A stretch of 64,000 nucleotides of DNA from Streptomyces sp. HSG2 (GTDB taxonomy: Bacteria > Actinomycetota > Actinomycetes > Streptomycetales > Streptomycetaceae), in the NCBI RefSeq assembly GCF_016598575.1, contig NZ_CP066801.1, positions 1,922,001-1,986,000 on the forward strand, written 5' to 3'. Under the pieces are notes generated by a model that was given only the letters and a program-made list of their open reading frames with translations, was not told the DNA's origin and made no database searches. Each line of letters begins with the position of its first letter. The stretch's first letter is position 1. Positions 41,309-50,656 of this stretch are shown piece after piece. The translations under genes were made by a program, and so were the position numbers.

Positions 41309-43687
41309 TCAGAGAAGTCCGTCCCACATCTGTTCCAGCAGGACGGACCACCAGCTCTCCGGGGATCCGAGCGCGGCCGGATCCAAGGAGGCCAACCGGG
41401 CCTGGAAGTCGACCGTCCACCGGCCCGCCTGCTCCTGGTTCAACCCGCGCCGCAGCGGCCACATGCCTCCGAGCAGGGCGAGGCAGCGGGCGAACTCCAC
41501 GATCCCCGTGTTGACGAAGCGCGGCGGCGCGGGGACACCGGCCGGGGCCGACTCCACGGGCACCGCGACGATGGCGGCGGTGCCGTACTGCACACAGACG
41601 GCCCGACCGAAGTCGCTTCCCACCACGAGGTAGGACGCCGCGTCCGCCACCGGGCGCAGACCCTGCTCGGCGGCGAGTTCGGCCAACGTGGGCACCGGAC
41701 GGCCGGGGCGCGCCAGCGCCCAGAAGAACGGGCCCGCGTCCATCGGCAGCCCGGCCGCGGTGAGCGTGCGCGCCACCACCTCCGGCACGCCCTGCCGGGC
41801 GACCGCGGCCGGCTCGCAGCGGAACACCCCGGACCCGTAGGCGGCCGTCAACTCCCGTCCCACGACCTCCGGGGGGACCGGTGCCACGGGACGCACGGGC
41901 GGCAGCGGGGCACGGACGGGCGCGGGGCGTGACGGTCCGGCGGCCACCTCGCGGAGCTCGTCCTGGTGCGCCAACAGTCGGCGCACTCCCTCCCGTCGAC
42001 CGGCGTGGTCGGTTCCGTAAGGTGCGATCGACGTGATCCGCGCCTGGGGCCACTGTTCGCGGATCATCCGCGAACAGTAGGCGCCGGGCAGGTCGCAGGA
42101 GCGCAACTCCGTGTGGAGTTCCAGCACCTGGTCGGGCGGCACGTTGGCGGCCCGCAGTTCGTGGTAGATCTGCCACTCCGGATGCGGTGCCCCGGGTGCG
42201 GAACGACGGATGATCTGGTGCTCGGCTCCGTCGGGCCCCCGGTAGCGCAGGACGGCCTGGTAACCCGGCCCCACGGTGGGCGGGGAGGGCGGCGGGGCGC
42301 CGTGGGCGGGCGCGCCGGGTCCGGGGAGGCCTCGGGGGCCGTCCTGCGCGGGTGCCGCCTCCGGGAGCGGCTGTCGGCCCGCGTGCGCGCCGGGGCGGGG
42401 AGCGGCGAGCGTGGTCTCGGCGTGGGGGACGGCCCGGTGTCCGCCGCCCCCCGCTCCCGGGGCGGGGGGTGTGTCCGGCGCAACGGGCGGCGGCGCGGCC
42501 GGCATCGGCGGCGGTCCCGGTCGGGACGGTGGGACGCCGGGTGGGCGGACCGACGGGGTGATCATCGTGTCCGCTTCGTGCAGCCCTGCCGGGGCCCGGT
42601 CGTCGGGGAGCGGTCCGCCCGGCGCGGCGGGCGGACCCGACCGGCGGGGCGACCGGGGTGGGCCGGGGGGTGCGGGCGGTCCCGGGTCGCCGGGCTCCGG
42701 TGGCCCGGGCGGCGCCGGGGCCGGAGTGGCCGGGTGTGGCTCGTCGTCGAGGGAGGGGACGGGAGGGGAGGCCGGTGGACACGCGGGAGAGGGCACCCGG
42801 CCGCCCTCGGCCGGCGTCGACGACAGGGGGCCGTCTCCGCCCGCGGGGCGATCGGGATCGGACGCCGTCCCCGACGCCGGGGCACGACCCGCCGACGCCG
42901 GGGGCGCGGGTACCCCCGGCGGCCCGGGCGCGGACCCGTGCGGGCGACCTTCGTCGTCCTCGTCGGCCGGTGGGGACGCGAAGACCGTCTCGGGCAGGGG
43001 CACGGAGCGGTCCTCGCCCTCCTCGGCGTTGGTGTCCGTGCCCGCCCAGGGTGTCGCCCCGGGCTCCTCCCGATCCCGGTCGGGGTCGGGACGGTCGGGA
43101 GCCGGCTCCGACGGCCGGGCCGGGGCAGGCCCGGCGCCCGCCTCGTCGCCCCCGAGGCGCGGTGTCGACGCGGCCGGGGCGTCGGCGGGCGTGTCGTCGG
43201 CCACCTCTACGTCGCGCTTCCCCGCCTCGGGCACCGGCGAGGGTGGGCCGGGGGGCGCCTCGGGGGCCCCTCCGTCCGGGCCGGCGGCACCGGCCTCACC
43301 GCCGCGGTCGCCGAGGCCCAGTTTGTCCGCCGCCTCCTGCAACCATTCCGGTGGGCTCAGCAGGAAGGACGTCTGGTTCAGGTCCAGCCGCTCCGGAACG
43401 ACCGCGTCGGGCCTCGGCGGCGGGTCCGAGGGACCGTACTCCTCCTCGTACCGGCGGATCACCTCGCCCACCGGCAACGACGGCCACAGGGTGGCCTCGC
43501 CACTGTCCCGCGCGACGACCAGGCGCTGTGCGCCGCCCTCGGAGCGGGGCCCGTCCGGCCGGTCCTCGGCCCAGATCACGAACCCCGAGCCGAATTCCCG
43601 CACCCGCACCTCGCGACGCAGGTGTTCCGGGACATCGCCGTTGACCCATTCGGTGCCGCGCTCCAACGCCTGCGCGAACGTCACCAT
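41309..43687 (-). CDS. Deaminase/SUKH-4-like protein with long proline-rich linker
   Basis: 792 aa, multidomain. Residues 1-105 or so (FVIWAEDRPDGPR, RLVVARDSGEATLWPSLPV) resemble a YrhB/Imm35-type immunity module. About 380 residues of Pro/Ala/Gly/Asp-rich low complexity follow. A domain near 485-600 (YQAVLRYRGPDGAEHQIIRR, then HTELRSCDLPGAYC) has the HxE and C-x5-YC arrangement of polymorphic-toxin nucleic-acid/nucleotide deaminases. The C-terminal 180 residues (YLVVGSDFGRAVCVQYG, RFVNTGIVEFARCLALLGG) look like SUKH-4. ATG 43687. Eight bases after the WHH/SUKH gene, so co-transcribed. A fused deaminase and immunity domain is unusual. Confidence 0.75.
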   Translation of the reverse strand: MVTFAQALERGTEWVNGDVPEHLRREVRVREFGSGFVIWAEDRPDGPRSEGGAQRLVVARDSGEATLWPSLPVGEVIRRYEEEYGPSDPPPRPDAVVPERLDLNQTSFLLSPPEWLQEAADKLGLGDRGGEAGAAGPDGGAPEAPPGPPSPVPEAGKRDVEVADDTPADAPAASTPRLGGDEAGAGPAPARPSEPAPDRPDPDRDREEPGATPWAGTDTNAEEGEDRSVPLPETVFASPPADEDDEGRPHGSAPGPPGVPAPPASAGRAPASGTASDPDRPAGGDGPLSSTPAEGGRVPSPACPPASPPVPSLDDEPHPATPAPAPPGPPEPGDPGPPAPPGPPRSPRRSGPPAAPGGPLPDDRAPAGLHEADTMITPSVRPPGVPPSRPGPPPMPAAPPPVAPDTPPAPGAGGGGHRAVPHAETTLAAPRPGAHAGRQPLPEAAPAQDGPRGLPGPGAPAHGAPPPSPPTVGPGYQAVLRYRGPDGAEHQIIRRSAPGAPHPEWQIYHELRAANVPPDQVLELHTELRSCDLPGAYCSRMIREQWPQARITSIAPYGTDHAGRREGVRRLLAHQDELREVAAGPSRPAPVRAPLPPVRPVAPVPPEVVGRELTAAYGSGVFRCEPAAVARQGVPEVVARTLTAAGLPMDAGPFFWALARPGRPVPTLAELAAEQGLRPVADAASYLVVGSDFGRAVCVQYGTAAIVAVPVESAPAGVPAPPRFVNTGIVEFARCLALLGGMWPLRRGLNQEQAGRWTVDFQARLASLDPAALGSPESWWSVLLEQMWDGLL

Positions 43688-43695
43688 CGCCGACC

Positions 43696-44715
43696 TCACC
43701 CCTCGGAGGGTGCCACCGGCACCCTGCGCGCGAATCCACCGTCCACCATCAGCCCGGCCACCGTCTCCAACTCGGGCGGAGAACCGGCCAATCGCGCCAG
43801 GAAGGCGTCGAAGTCCTCGCCACACGGTCGCAGCAGACGCTCCGCCCGCTCGGCCGGCGACCACGAGGGGTCCGCGTCCCGGACGTCGTCGTAGGGGCAG
43901 AACCAGACGGAACCGGACCGGTCGCCCCGCACCTTGACCGCCAACAGGCCCCCTTGGACGAAGGCGACGCCCAGGAAGTCCTTGGTCAGATGATCTCGCA
44001 GGCACTTGTTCACGTAGACGAGGTCGTTGACGGCCGCCTCGTCGCGCACCGTGAAGAAGGGCTGGTCCAGCAGGATCCCCAACCCCGCGTCCAGCGCCGT
44101 CCCGACCGGGGCACAACCGCCGGCCGCCTTCAGGAACGACCGGTAGGGGCCGGGGAGTCGACAGCCGAGGTCCTCCTCGACACCCTGCACCTGCTGCTCG
44201 CCTACGGCCGTCCCCGACTTCGGCAGCCCCACGTGCGCGGGTCTGGTGTCCCGCAGGGGGCGCGTCCCCCGCTTCCCCTGGTCGACCCTCGCGGTGGCCA
44301 TTCCCCCATGGTGCCGCAGCAAGGCCTTCACCTCGACGGGAATCAGCTCCAACCGCCGTGATCCGACGACGTGATGCCAGGTCCAGCCGTGCGGGGTGGC
44401 CACCGGGGACACGGTGTCCCACAACGCGTGCCCCGAGGCGGACAGGGCGGCGTTCGCGGACACGTAGTCCGTCAGACGCAACTCGTCGATGCCGAACCCC
44501 TCGGGAGGGTCCGCGATCTCCGCGGCCACCCTGGCGTAGGGGGAGAAGTCGGGGAACCCCCGATCGTCCACCCGCACCCCGTTCGGGTGGCGAGCGGCCC
44601 TTACGGGGTCCGGGAAACGCACGACCTGACCCGCGTAGGCCGCGTTCGGCGGCCCGGTGCCCGCCCCGTCCCGACCTCCCGGAAGCGTCTCCGCCCCGAG
44701 CCGACCTGTCGTCAT
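43696..44715 (-). CDS. WHH-type HNH/EndoVII nuclease domain fused to SUKH (SMI1/KNR4) domain
   Basis: 339 aa. The N-terminal half carries RVDDRGFPDFSPYARVA, LTDYVSANAALS and GWTWHHVVGSRRLELIPVEV ... LLRHHGG, the WHH pattern of HNH/EndoVII toxin nucleases: two histidines and a terminal HxGG. The C-terminal half (GVEEDLGCRLPGPYRSFLKA AGG, then ILLDQPFFTV) is a SUKH/SMI1-KNR4 immunity fold. ATG 44715 has a G-rich site ahead. The cytosolic location (no signal) suggests a self-contained nuclease-immunity pair or a catalytically tame regulator. First gene of a two-gene unit. Confidence 0.75.
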   Translation of the reverse strand: MTTGRLGAETLPGGRDGAGTGPPNAAYAGQVVRFPDPVRAARHPNGVRVDDRGFPDFSPYARVAAEIADPPEGFGIDELRLTDYVSANAALSASGHALWDTVSPVATPHGWTWHHVVGSRRLELIPVEVKALLRHHGGMATARVDQGKRGTRPLRDTRPAHVGLPKSGTAVGEQQVQGVEEDLGCRLPGPYRSFLKAAGGCAPVGTALDAGLGILLDQPFFTVRDEAAVNDLVYVNKCLRDHLTKDFLGVAFVQGGLLAVKVRGDRSGSVWFCPYDDVRDADPSWSPAERAERLLRPCGEDFDAFLARLAGSPPELETVAGLMVDGGFARRVPVAPSEG

Positions 44716-44969
44716 GGCAGTTGCCCCCTGGAGTCTCTGTCCACCTGTCAGCAGTCGCCGGAACACCGCGCGAGCCCGCGGCCCGAGACAGCCTATGCCG
44801 TCCGGCGAACCCGGGTGCCGGCCCGGGGCGGGCTCCGGACCCCGCCCCGCGACATGCCGTCACCCCGCCGTGACTCACCGCCCATACGGCGGAGTGTCGC
44901 ACCGCGTCCGCTTTCCCAGGAGCCCGCGAATTTGGCAATCTGTGACCTCCGGGGGATGCTCAGGAGGGG
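44716..44969. promoter_or_regulatory. Divergent promoter region of the two deaminase/SUKH units
   Basis: 254 bp between ATG 44715 (minus) and ATG 44970 (plus). It must contain both promoters, so the two units may be co-regulated. No clear operator palindrome was found by eye. Confidence 0.45.
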
Positions 44970-45533
44970 ATGACGACGATGAGCGCGACACAGACGGGGC
45001 CCCATCCCCTCACGCCGGACGCCCCGGCGGGCGCCCCACCCGGGGCGAGCCCTCCGGCGGGGGACCCGCGCGTCGGCTGGAGCACCAGCGACACCCCCGA
45101 CCCCCCTGACCTGCGCCACCGCCGCGACGGCGTCCTCCCGACCGTCGCCGCCGCGCTCTCCGTGCGCGGCACCACGCTCACCGGCACCGCGGCGCGCCAG
45201 GACACGCCACCCCCCCTCCACCCGCTCGTCCGGGACTTCCTCGACGCCCTGGCCGCCGGCCAGAGGGACCGTTTCACCGGCCGCTGTGCCGAGACCCTGT
45301 TGATCTCCCGGCACCTCGGCGTCGCGGACGCGGCCCGGAGCAAACGCGCCTCGCGCAAACCCATGACCAACGGCGAAGCCCGCAAGGCGCTCAGGAACGG
45401 CAAGCTCACCACCCGCCGCATCCGCGAGGCCGGCGATCCGCTGCACGGCACCTTCGCCCCGCCCTGCCGCGCCTGCACCGCCCTGAGCGCCCACTTCGGC
45501 GTCCGCGTCGTCGACCCCGTCGCCGACGACTGA
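44970..45533 (+). CDS. YwqJ-like deaminase domain protein
   Basis: 187 aa. After a Pro/Ala-rich N-terminus (1-50), a cytidine-deaminase-like fold appears with FTGRCAETLLISRHL (CxE zinc ligand and proton shuttle) and PPCRACTALSAHFGV (PCxxC zinc site), as in YwqJ-type toxin deaminases. The predicted activity is deamination of a base in nucleic acid or a nucleotide; the target is unknown. ATG 44970 is only two bases from GGAGG, so ATG 44979 could be the true start. The SUKH-3 gene follows after 36 bp, which fits a toxin-immunity pair. Confidence 0.82.
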   Translation: MTTMSATQTGPHPLTPDAPAGAPPGASPPAGDPRVGWSTSDTPDPPDLRHRRDGVLPTVAAALSVRGTTLTGTAARQDTPPPLHPLVRDFLDALAAGQRDRFTGRCAETLLISRHLGVADAARSKRASRKPMTNGEARKALRNGKLTTRRIREAGDPLHGTFAPPCRACTALSAHFGVRVVDPVADD

Positions 45534-45569
45534 CGGCCCGACCCACCACCGCAGACGATCCAGAGGCCG

Positions 45570-46064
45570 ATGCACGCCGACCACACCCCCGCCGACCGTT
45601 TCCCCAGCGCCGTCGACGCCGCGCTCCGCGCGGCCGGATGGCGGCCCGGACGCCGCGACATAGAGCGCGCCGAGGCATGGGCCGACGCGCTACGGAACCA
45701 CCGCTCGCCCGCAGGGCACCGCCACACCGTCGTACCCGCCGCCGTGGAGGCCTGGGCCGAGTTCGGAAGCCTCACCATCGCCCCCACCGAGCCCGGCCGC
45801 CATGTGGCGGCGCTCTCCCTCGACATCGACCCCATGCACGGCCTCCACCTCGCCCGCACCCTGGCCGACCTCGGTCGCGCCCTCGGCACCGACCTGTGCC
45901 CCCTCGGCGCGGACACCGAGTGCCACGGCCTTCTCGCCATGGACGCCGAGGGCCGGGGCTACGCCCTCGACCACGCCGGGGACTGGTATCTCGGCGACGA
46001 CTTCGGGCAGGTCCTGGCCACCCTCCTCACCGGCACCACACCGACCCGGCTCGTCGCGGGCTGA
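45570..46064 (+). CDS. SUKH-3 family immunity protein
   Basis: 164 aa cytosolic protein of the SUKH superfamily (SUKH-3): AAGWRPGRRDIERAEAW at the N-terminus, VVPAAVEAWAEFGSLTIAP in the middle, and ECHGLLAMDAEGRGYALDH with GDWYLGDDFGQVLATLLTG at the end. SUKH-3 proteins bind and neutralise toxins, often deaminases. It sits immediately after the YwqJ-like deaminase gene, its presumed partner. ATG 45570. Confidence 0.88.
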   Translation: MHADHTPADRFPSAVDAALRAAGWRPGRRDIERAEAWADALRNHRSPAGHRHTVVPAAVEAWAEFGSLTIAPTEPGRHVAALSLDIDPMHGLHLARTLADLGRALGTDLCPLGADTECHGLLAMDAEGRGYALDHAGDWYLGDDFGQVLATLLTGTTPTRLVAG

Positions 46065-46225
46065 GACCGCGCACCGGGCATCGCGCGATGGCGGGCACGG
46101 CCGGGCCGAACGCGGGGGCCCCGCCGGCGGAGCGGGCATCCGCCCCGGCGCCTCCCGCTCCCCCGCCGCGCCCCGCACGACCCCGGCACCGCCACCCCCA
46201 CCGGCCGGCCGGGCACGGTCGGGGG

Positions 46226-47524
46226 TCAATCCGAGGGGATCACCGCCGAGACGCGGAAGCCCCCCTCGTCCGTCGGCCCCGACACGAAGACCCCGCCCAG
46301 TGCGGACACCCGCTCGCGCATCCCCACCAGGCCGTTGCCGCCGGACGGCAGCCCGGCCGACCCGACCGGACCGACGCCGGGCGGCGGCTCGTTCTCCACC
46401 TGGGTGGCCAACTCCGACAACCGGTAGGCCACCCGCACCCGGGTCCGCGCCCCGGCCGCGTGCTTGTGCGCGTTGGTCAACGCCTCCTGAACCACCCGAA
46501 ACGCCGTCTGCTCGACCTCGGGCGCGTACGACCGTCGCTCGCCGTGAAGCGACAGATCCACCGCCATCCCGGCGGCGGCGGACTGCCCCACCAACTCGCG
46601 CAGGTCGTCGAGGCCGGGCCCCTCGGGCAGCGGCTCCGCCGGCGTTCCCCCCGGGCGCGGCCCGTCCTCGGCCACCGCCACGCCGTCCGACGCCACCGCC
46701 GACGACGCCCGCGCTCCCGCCCCCGCCGCGCCGGCCCCGGCGCGCAGCACCCCGAGCATCTCCCGCAGTTCGGTCAGCGCCTGGCGCCCCATCTCCCCCA
46801 CCAGGCCGGCGTTGAGCGCCGCCTTCTCCGGGTCCTTCCCGACCACCGCCTGCAGAGCCGCAGCGTGCACCACCATCAGGCTGACCCGGTGGGCGACCAC
46901 GTCGTGCATCTCCCGCGCGATCCGTCGACGTTCCTCGTCGCGCGCCCACTCGGCACGCTCCTCCGCCCGCTCCGCGAGGAGCTGCAACTCCCGCTCCAGG
47001 CTGTCCGCGCGCTCACGCAGGCTCTCCATGAGGCGCCGCCTGGCCCCCACGTACAGGCCGGCCAGCAGCGGCGGGGCCGTCAGTCCGACGGCCATGGTCA
47101 CGGAGGCGAACGGCACCACCCAGGATTCCGGCACCGGGTCCCGGGGCGCCGCCTGGCCGGTCCGCACCAGCGTCGCGATCAGCGTTCCGAGCAGCGACAC
47201 CGCGGCCAGGGACCCGATGACGCGCCTGGGCGACTCCGAGGCAGCGAGCGAGTACAGCCCGACCACGCTCAACAGGAAGCCCATCTCCGCGGGGGTGACC
47301 GCGACGGCCACCACCACCACGGCCGCGGGCCACCGCCGGCGCACTGCCAACACCGATCCCGCGGACATCCCGAGAACGACGCCCGCGACCGGCGGAATCC
47401 CGGCCTCCCTCGCGAAGGACACCCCTTCCGCCCCGCACTCCAGCGCCGAGAGGGCGGCCAGTCCGACGTCCAGGGCCGCGCTCCGTCGCCGCTCCCACCA
47501 CCAGGGCCCGCCCCGAACCGACAC
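46226..47524 (-). CDS. Sensor histidine kinase (NarL-type, HisKA_3)
   Basis: 432 aa membrane kinase. Four to six hydrophobic helices occupy about residues 10-165 (including VVVVAVAVTPAEMGFLLSVV and the LAASESPRRVIGSLAAVSLL region). The dimerisation domain has the phospho-accepting His in EERRRIAREMHDVVAHRVSL, and the ATPase domain shows VQEALTNAHKHAAG (N box) and the GLVGMRERVSALGG glycine box. GTG 47524 follows GGGGGAGA; ATG 47548 is in frame but has its purine tract only two bases away. No response-regulator gene is adjacent, so it is an orphan here. Confidence 0.85.
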   Translation of the reverse strand: MSVRGGPWWWERRRSAALDVGLAALSALECGAEGVSFAREAGIPPVAGVVLGMSAGSVLAVRRRWPAAVVVVAVAVTPAEMGFLLSVVGLYSLAASESPRRVIGSLAAVSLLGTLIATLVRTGQAAPRDPVPESWVVPFASVTMAVGLTAPPLLAGLYVGARRRLMESLRERADSLERELQLLAERAEERAEWARDEERRRIAREMHDVVAHRVSLMVVHAAALQAVVGKDPEKAALNAGLVGEMGRQALTELREMLGVLRAGAGAAGAGARASSAVASDGVAVAEDGPRPGGTPAEPLPEGPGLDDLRELVGQSAAAGMAVDLSLHGERRSYAPEVEQTAFRVVQEALTNAHKHAAGARTRVRVAYRLSELATQVENEPPPGVGPVGSAGLPSGGNGLVGMRERVSALGGVFVSGPTDEGGFRVSAVIPSD

Positions 47525-47728
47525 CTGATCTCCCCCCGCCGCTGTCATGCCCTCCACCCTACGGTCGCCCCCCGCAGGCGCTCGCGGACGTCGTCCCGGC
47601 GGAGGCCCGTCGCGCCGGGACCGTCTCAGGGACCCGGTGCGCCGTGCCCGCGGACGCCGGTCCGCGCGGGCGGCCCGGCGGACGGTCTCCCGCGGGCGAG
47701 CCGCTCTCCGGTATGGTCTGAGGCGCCG

Positions 47729-47805
47729 TCCCCCGTGGTGTAACCCGGCAGCACACCAAGTTTTGGTCTTGGCAGGTCAAGGTTCGAATCCTTGCGGGGG
47801 AGCCA
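47729..47805 (+). tRNA. tRNA-Gln(UUG)
   Basis: Acceptor TCCCCCG (47729-47735) pairs with CGGGGGA (47795-47801), then G and an encoded CCA. The anticodon stem CCAAG/CTTGG encloses loop TTTTGGT, anticodon TTG (reads CAA/CAG glutamine). T-arm GGTTCGAATCC is standard. Located just upstream of glmU. Confidence 0.95.
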
Positions 47806-47921
47806 GCGCGCCCCACTCCGCGCGATCCCGTGGTGATCAAGGAGCGGACCCGCGGCCGTGCCCCCGCGAGGGCCCCCGCTATTCTGCGGTCGTCCGAGCA
47901 CCCACAGCCGAAGGGCATTCC

Positions 47922-49370
47922 GTGAGCGCCAATCGCCCGGCAGCCGTCGTCGTTCTCGCCGCGGGTGAGGGCACCCGCATGAAGTCGGCCACCCCCAAGG
48001 TCCTGCACGAGATCTGCGGCCGTTCCCTGGTGGGTCACGTCGTGGCCGCGGCCGGGTCCCTGGAGCCCGAGCATCTGATCGTCGTCGTCGGACACGGGCG
48101 GGAGGAAGTCGCCTCCCACCTCCGCGAGATCGCCCCGCACGTGCGGACCGCCGTCCAGGAGGAGCGGAACGGCACCGGTCACGCGGTACGGACGGCCCTG
48201 GAGACGCTGGGTGGCGACGTGGCGGGCCCGGTGGTCGTGGTCTGCGGGGACACGCCGTTGCTGACGGCGGGGACGCTTCGCGCCCTCGGCGAGGCGCACG
48301 AGGCGCAGGGGAACGCGGCCACTGTACTGACGGCCGAGGTACCGGACCCCACCGGCTACGGTCGGATCGTGCGGGACGGCGCGTCCGGCGCGGTGACCGC
48401 CATCGTGGAGCACAAGGACGCCACCGAGACGCAACGCGCGGTGCGCGAGGTCAACTCGGGGGTGTTCGCCTTCGACGGCGAGTCGCTCGCGGACGCCCTG
48501 GGCAAGGTGCGGACGGACAACAGCCAGGGTGAGGAGTACCTGACGGACGTGGTCGGCATCCTGCGTCGGGCCGGTCGGCGGGTGGGCGCCTGCCTGGCCG
48601 AGGACCACCGCGAGGTCGCGGGGATCAACAACCGGGTGCAGCTGGCCGAGGCACGCCGGGTGCTCAACGAGCGGTTGCTGACCCGGGCGATGCTGGCCGG
48701 CGTGACGGTGGTCGACCCCGCCACGACGTGGGTGGACGCCCAGGTGACCTTCGAACGCGACGTGGTGGTGCACCCGGGCACCCAGTTGCAGGGCGCGACC
48801 CACCTCGCCGAGGGTTGCGAGGTGGGTCCGGGCTCGCGCCTGGTGGACACCAGGGTCGGGGCGGGCGCCCGGGTGGACACGACGGTGTCGATCGAGGCCG
48901 AGGTGGGGCCCGCCGCCTCGGTGGGACCGTTCGCGTATCTCCGGCCGGGCACCCGGCTGGGCGGGCGGGCGAAGGTGGGCACGTACGTGGAGACGAAGAA
49001 CGCGACCATCGGCGAGGGGTCGAAGGTGCCGCACCTGTCGTACGTGGGCGACGCGACGATCGGCGAGCACACCAACATCGGCGCGGCCAGCGTCTTCGTC
49101 AACTACGACGGCGAGCGCAAGCACCACACCACCGTGGGGTCGCACTGCAAGACCGGTTCCGACAACATGTTCGTGGCGCCGGTCACGGTCGGGGACGGGG
49201 CCTACACGGCGGCCGGGTCGGTCATCACCAAGGACGTGCCGCCGGGTTCGCTGGCGGTCGCCCGGGGCCAGCAGCGGAACATCGAGGGCTGGGTGGCCCG
49301 CAAACGCCCCGGGAGCGAGGCGGCGAAGGCGGCGGAGGCGGCGTCGACCGAGACGGGCTCCGAAGTCTGA
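47922..49370 (+). CDS. glmU: Bifunctional UDP-GlcNAc pyrophosphorylase / glucosamine-1-P acetyltransferase
   Basis: 482 aa cytosolic enzyme making UDP-GlcNAc, the peptidoglycan precursor. The N-terminal nucleotidyltransferase (1-230 or so) has VVVLAAGEGTRMKSATPKVLH and the metal-binding GDTPLL. A helical arm (NRVQLAEARRVLNERLL) leads to the C-terminal left-handed beta-helix acetyltransferase with PFAYLRPGTRLGG, NATIGEGSKVPHLSYVGDA and the catalytic His of this stretch, plus NYDGERKHHTTVGS. An acidic/Ala tail follows. GTG 47922. Upstream of prs, the conserved actinobacterial order. Confidence 0.97.
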   Translation: MSANRPAAVVVLAAGEGTRMKSATPKVLHEICGRSLVGHVVAAAGSLEPEHLIVVVGHGREEVASHLREIAPHVRTAVQEERNGTGHAVRTALETLGGDVAGPVVVVCGDTPLLTAGTLRALGEAHEAQGNAATVLTAEVPDPTGYGRIVRDGASGAVTAIVEHKDATETQRAVREVNSGVFAFDGESLADALGKVRTDNSQGEEYLTDVVGILRRAGRRVGACLAEDHREVAGINNRVQLAEARRVLNERLLTRAMLAGVTVVDPATTWVDAQVTFERDVVVHPGTQLQGATHLAEGCEVGPGSRLVDTRVGAGARVDTTVSIEAEVGPAASVGPFAYLRPGTRLGGRAKVGTYVETKNATIGEGSKVPHLSYVGDATIGEHTNIGAASVFVNYDGERKHHTTVGSHCKTGSDNMFVAPVTVGDGAYTAAGSVITKDVPPGSLAVARGQQRNIEGWVARKRPGSEAAKAAEAASTETGSEV

Positions 49371-49479
49371 CCGGAAAGCGGTGCCTCCGAGTGGGCGTAC
49401 CGTGATAAGTGCACACCCGCACCCCACACCGGCCCGGGGCTCGCGCCACCGGCCGGGAGACCTCTGAGGAGACAGTGCT

Positions 49480-50454
49480 GTGACCGGGATCAAGACGACC
49501 GGCGAGAAGAAGATGATGTTCTTCTCCGGCCGCGCCCACCCCGAGCTTGCCGAGGAGGTAGCCCACCAGTTGGGAGTCGGTGTCGTCCCCACGAGGGCCT
49601 TCGACTTCGCCAACGGCGAGATCTACGTACGCTACGAGGAGTCCGCGCGGGGTGCGGACTGCTTCCTGATCCAGAGCCACACGGCTCCGATCAACAAATG
49701 GGTCATGGAGCAGCTCATCATGATCGACGCGTTGAAGCGGGCCTCCGCCCGCTCCATCACGGTGATCGTGCCGTTCTACGGCTACGCGCGGCAGGACAAG
49801 AAGCACCGCGGGCGTGAACCGATCTCCGCCCGCCTGATCGCGGACCTCATGAAGTCGGCCGGCGCGGACCGGATTCTCGCGGTGGATCTGCACACCGACC
49901 AGATCCAGGGCTTCTTCGACGGTCCCGTGGACCACCTGTTCGCCCTGCCGCTGCTGGCGGACTACGTGGGCGCCAAGGTGGACCGGGCCAAGCTCACGGT
50001 GGTCTCGCCGGACGCGGGCCGGGTCCGGGTCGCGGACCGCTGGTGCGACCGGCTCGGCGCCCCCCTGGCCATCGTGCACAAGCGCCGCGACAAGGACGTG
50101 GCCAACCAGGTGACCGTCCACGAGGTCGTCGGCGACGTGCGCGGCCGGATCTGCGTCCTGGTCGACGACATGATCGACACCGGGGGCACGATCTGCGCCG
50201 CGGCGGACGCCCTGTTCGCGCACGGCGCCGAGGACGTCATCGTGACGGCCACGCACGGCGTTCTCTCGGGCCCGGCGGCGGACCGGCTGAAGAACTCCAA
50301 GGTCAGCGAGTTCGTCTTCACCAACACCCTGCCGACGCCGGACGAGCTGGAGCTCGACAAGATCACGGTTCTCTCGATCGCCCCGACCATCGCGAGCGCG
50401 GTGCGCGAGGTCTTCGAGGACGGTTCGGTCACCAGCCTGTTCGACGAGCAGTAG
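49480..50454 (+). CDS. prs: Ribose-phosphate pyrophosphokinase
   Basis: 324 aa cytosolic enzyme making PRPP from ribose 5-phosphate and ATP for nucleotide, His and Trp synthesis. The flexible-loop and ATP-binding motifs include YGYARQDKKHRGREPISARL, the metal site DLHTDQIQGFFD, and the PRPP loop VLVDDMIDTGGTI. GTG 49480 is preceded by GAGGAG. Full family length. Follows glmU after 109 bp. Confidence 0.97.
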   Translation: MTGIKTTGEKKMMFFSGRAHPELAEEVAHQLGVGVVPTRAFDFANGEIYVRYEESARGADCFLIQSHTAPINKWVMEQLIMIDALKRASARSITVIVPFYGYARQDKKHRGREPISARLIADLMKSAGADRILAVDLHTDQIQGFFDGPVDHLFALPLLADYVGAKVDRAKLTVVSPDAGRVRVADRWCDRLGAPLAIVHKRRDKDVANQVTVHEVVGDVRGRICVLVDDMIDTGGTICAAADALFAHGAEDVIVTATHGVLSGPAADRLKNSKVSEFVFTNTLPTPDELELDKITVLSIAPTIASAVREVFEDGSVTSLFDEQ

Positions 50455-50656
50455 CGGACGGATCCCGCCCCCTCGCGGCGGCGGGAGATCGTTTTGGGCG
50501 CGGCCTCGGGCGCCGAGTACACTCCCCGGTGTTGCTCGGCGAGGGAGGCCGCGCCCGTTCTCCGACGGGGCCGGCTGTCCGTTATCGACGCGCTCTTCGT
50601 AGCAGGCCGCTCGTGGCCGGGTGACCACGTCCGTTCTGATTCCACGAGGAGTGATC

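Noticed and set aside
38351..41932. A 1193-codon plus-strand open frame
   Set aside because: Overlaps the MFS gene in another frame and the coiled-coil gene in antisense; both of those show true motifs.
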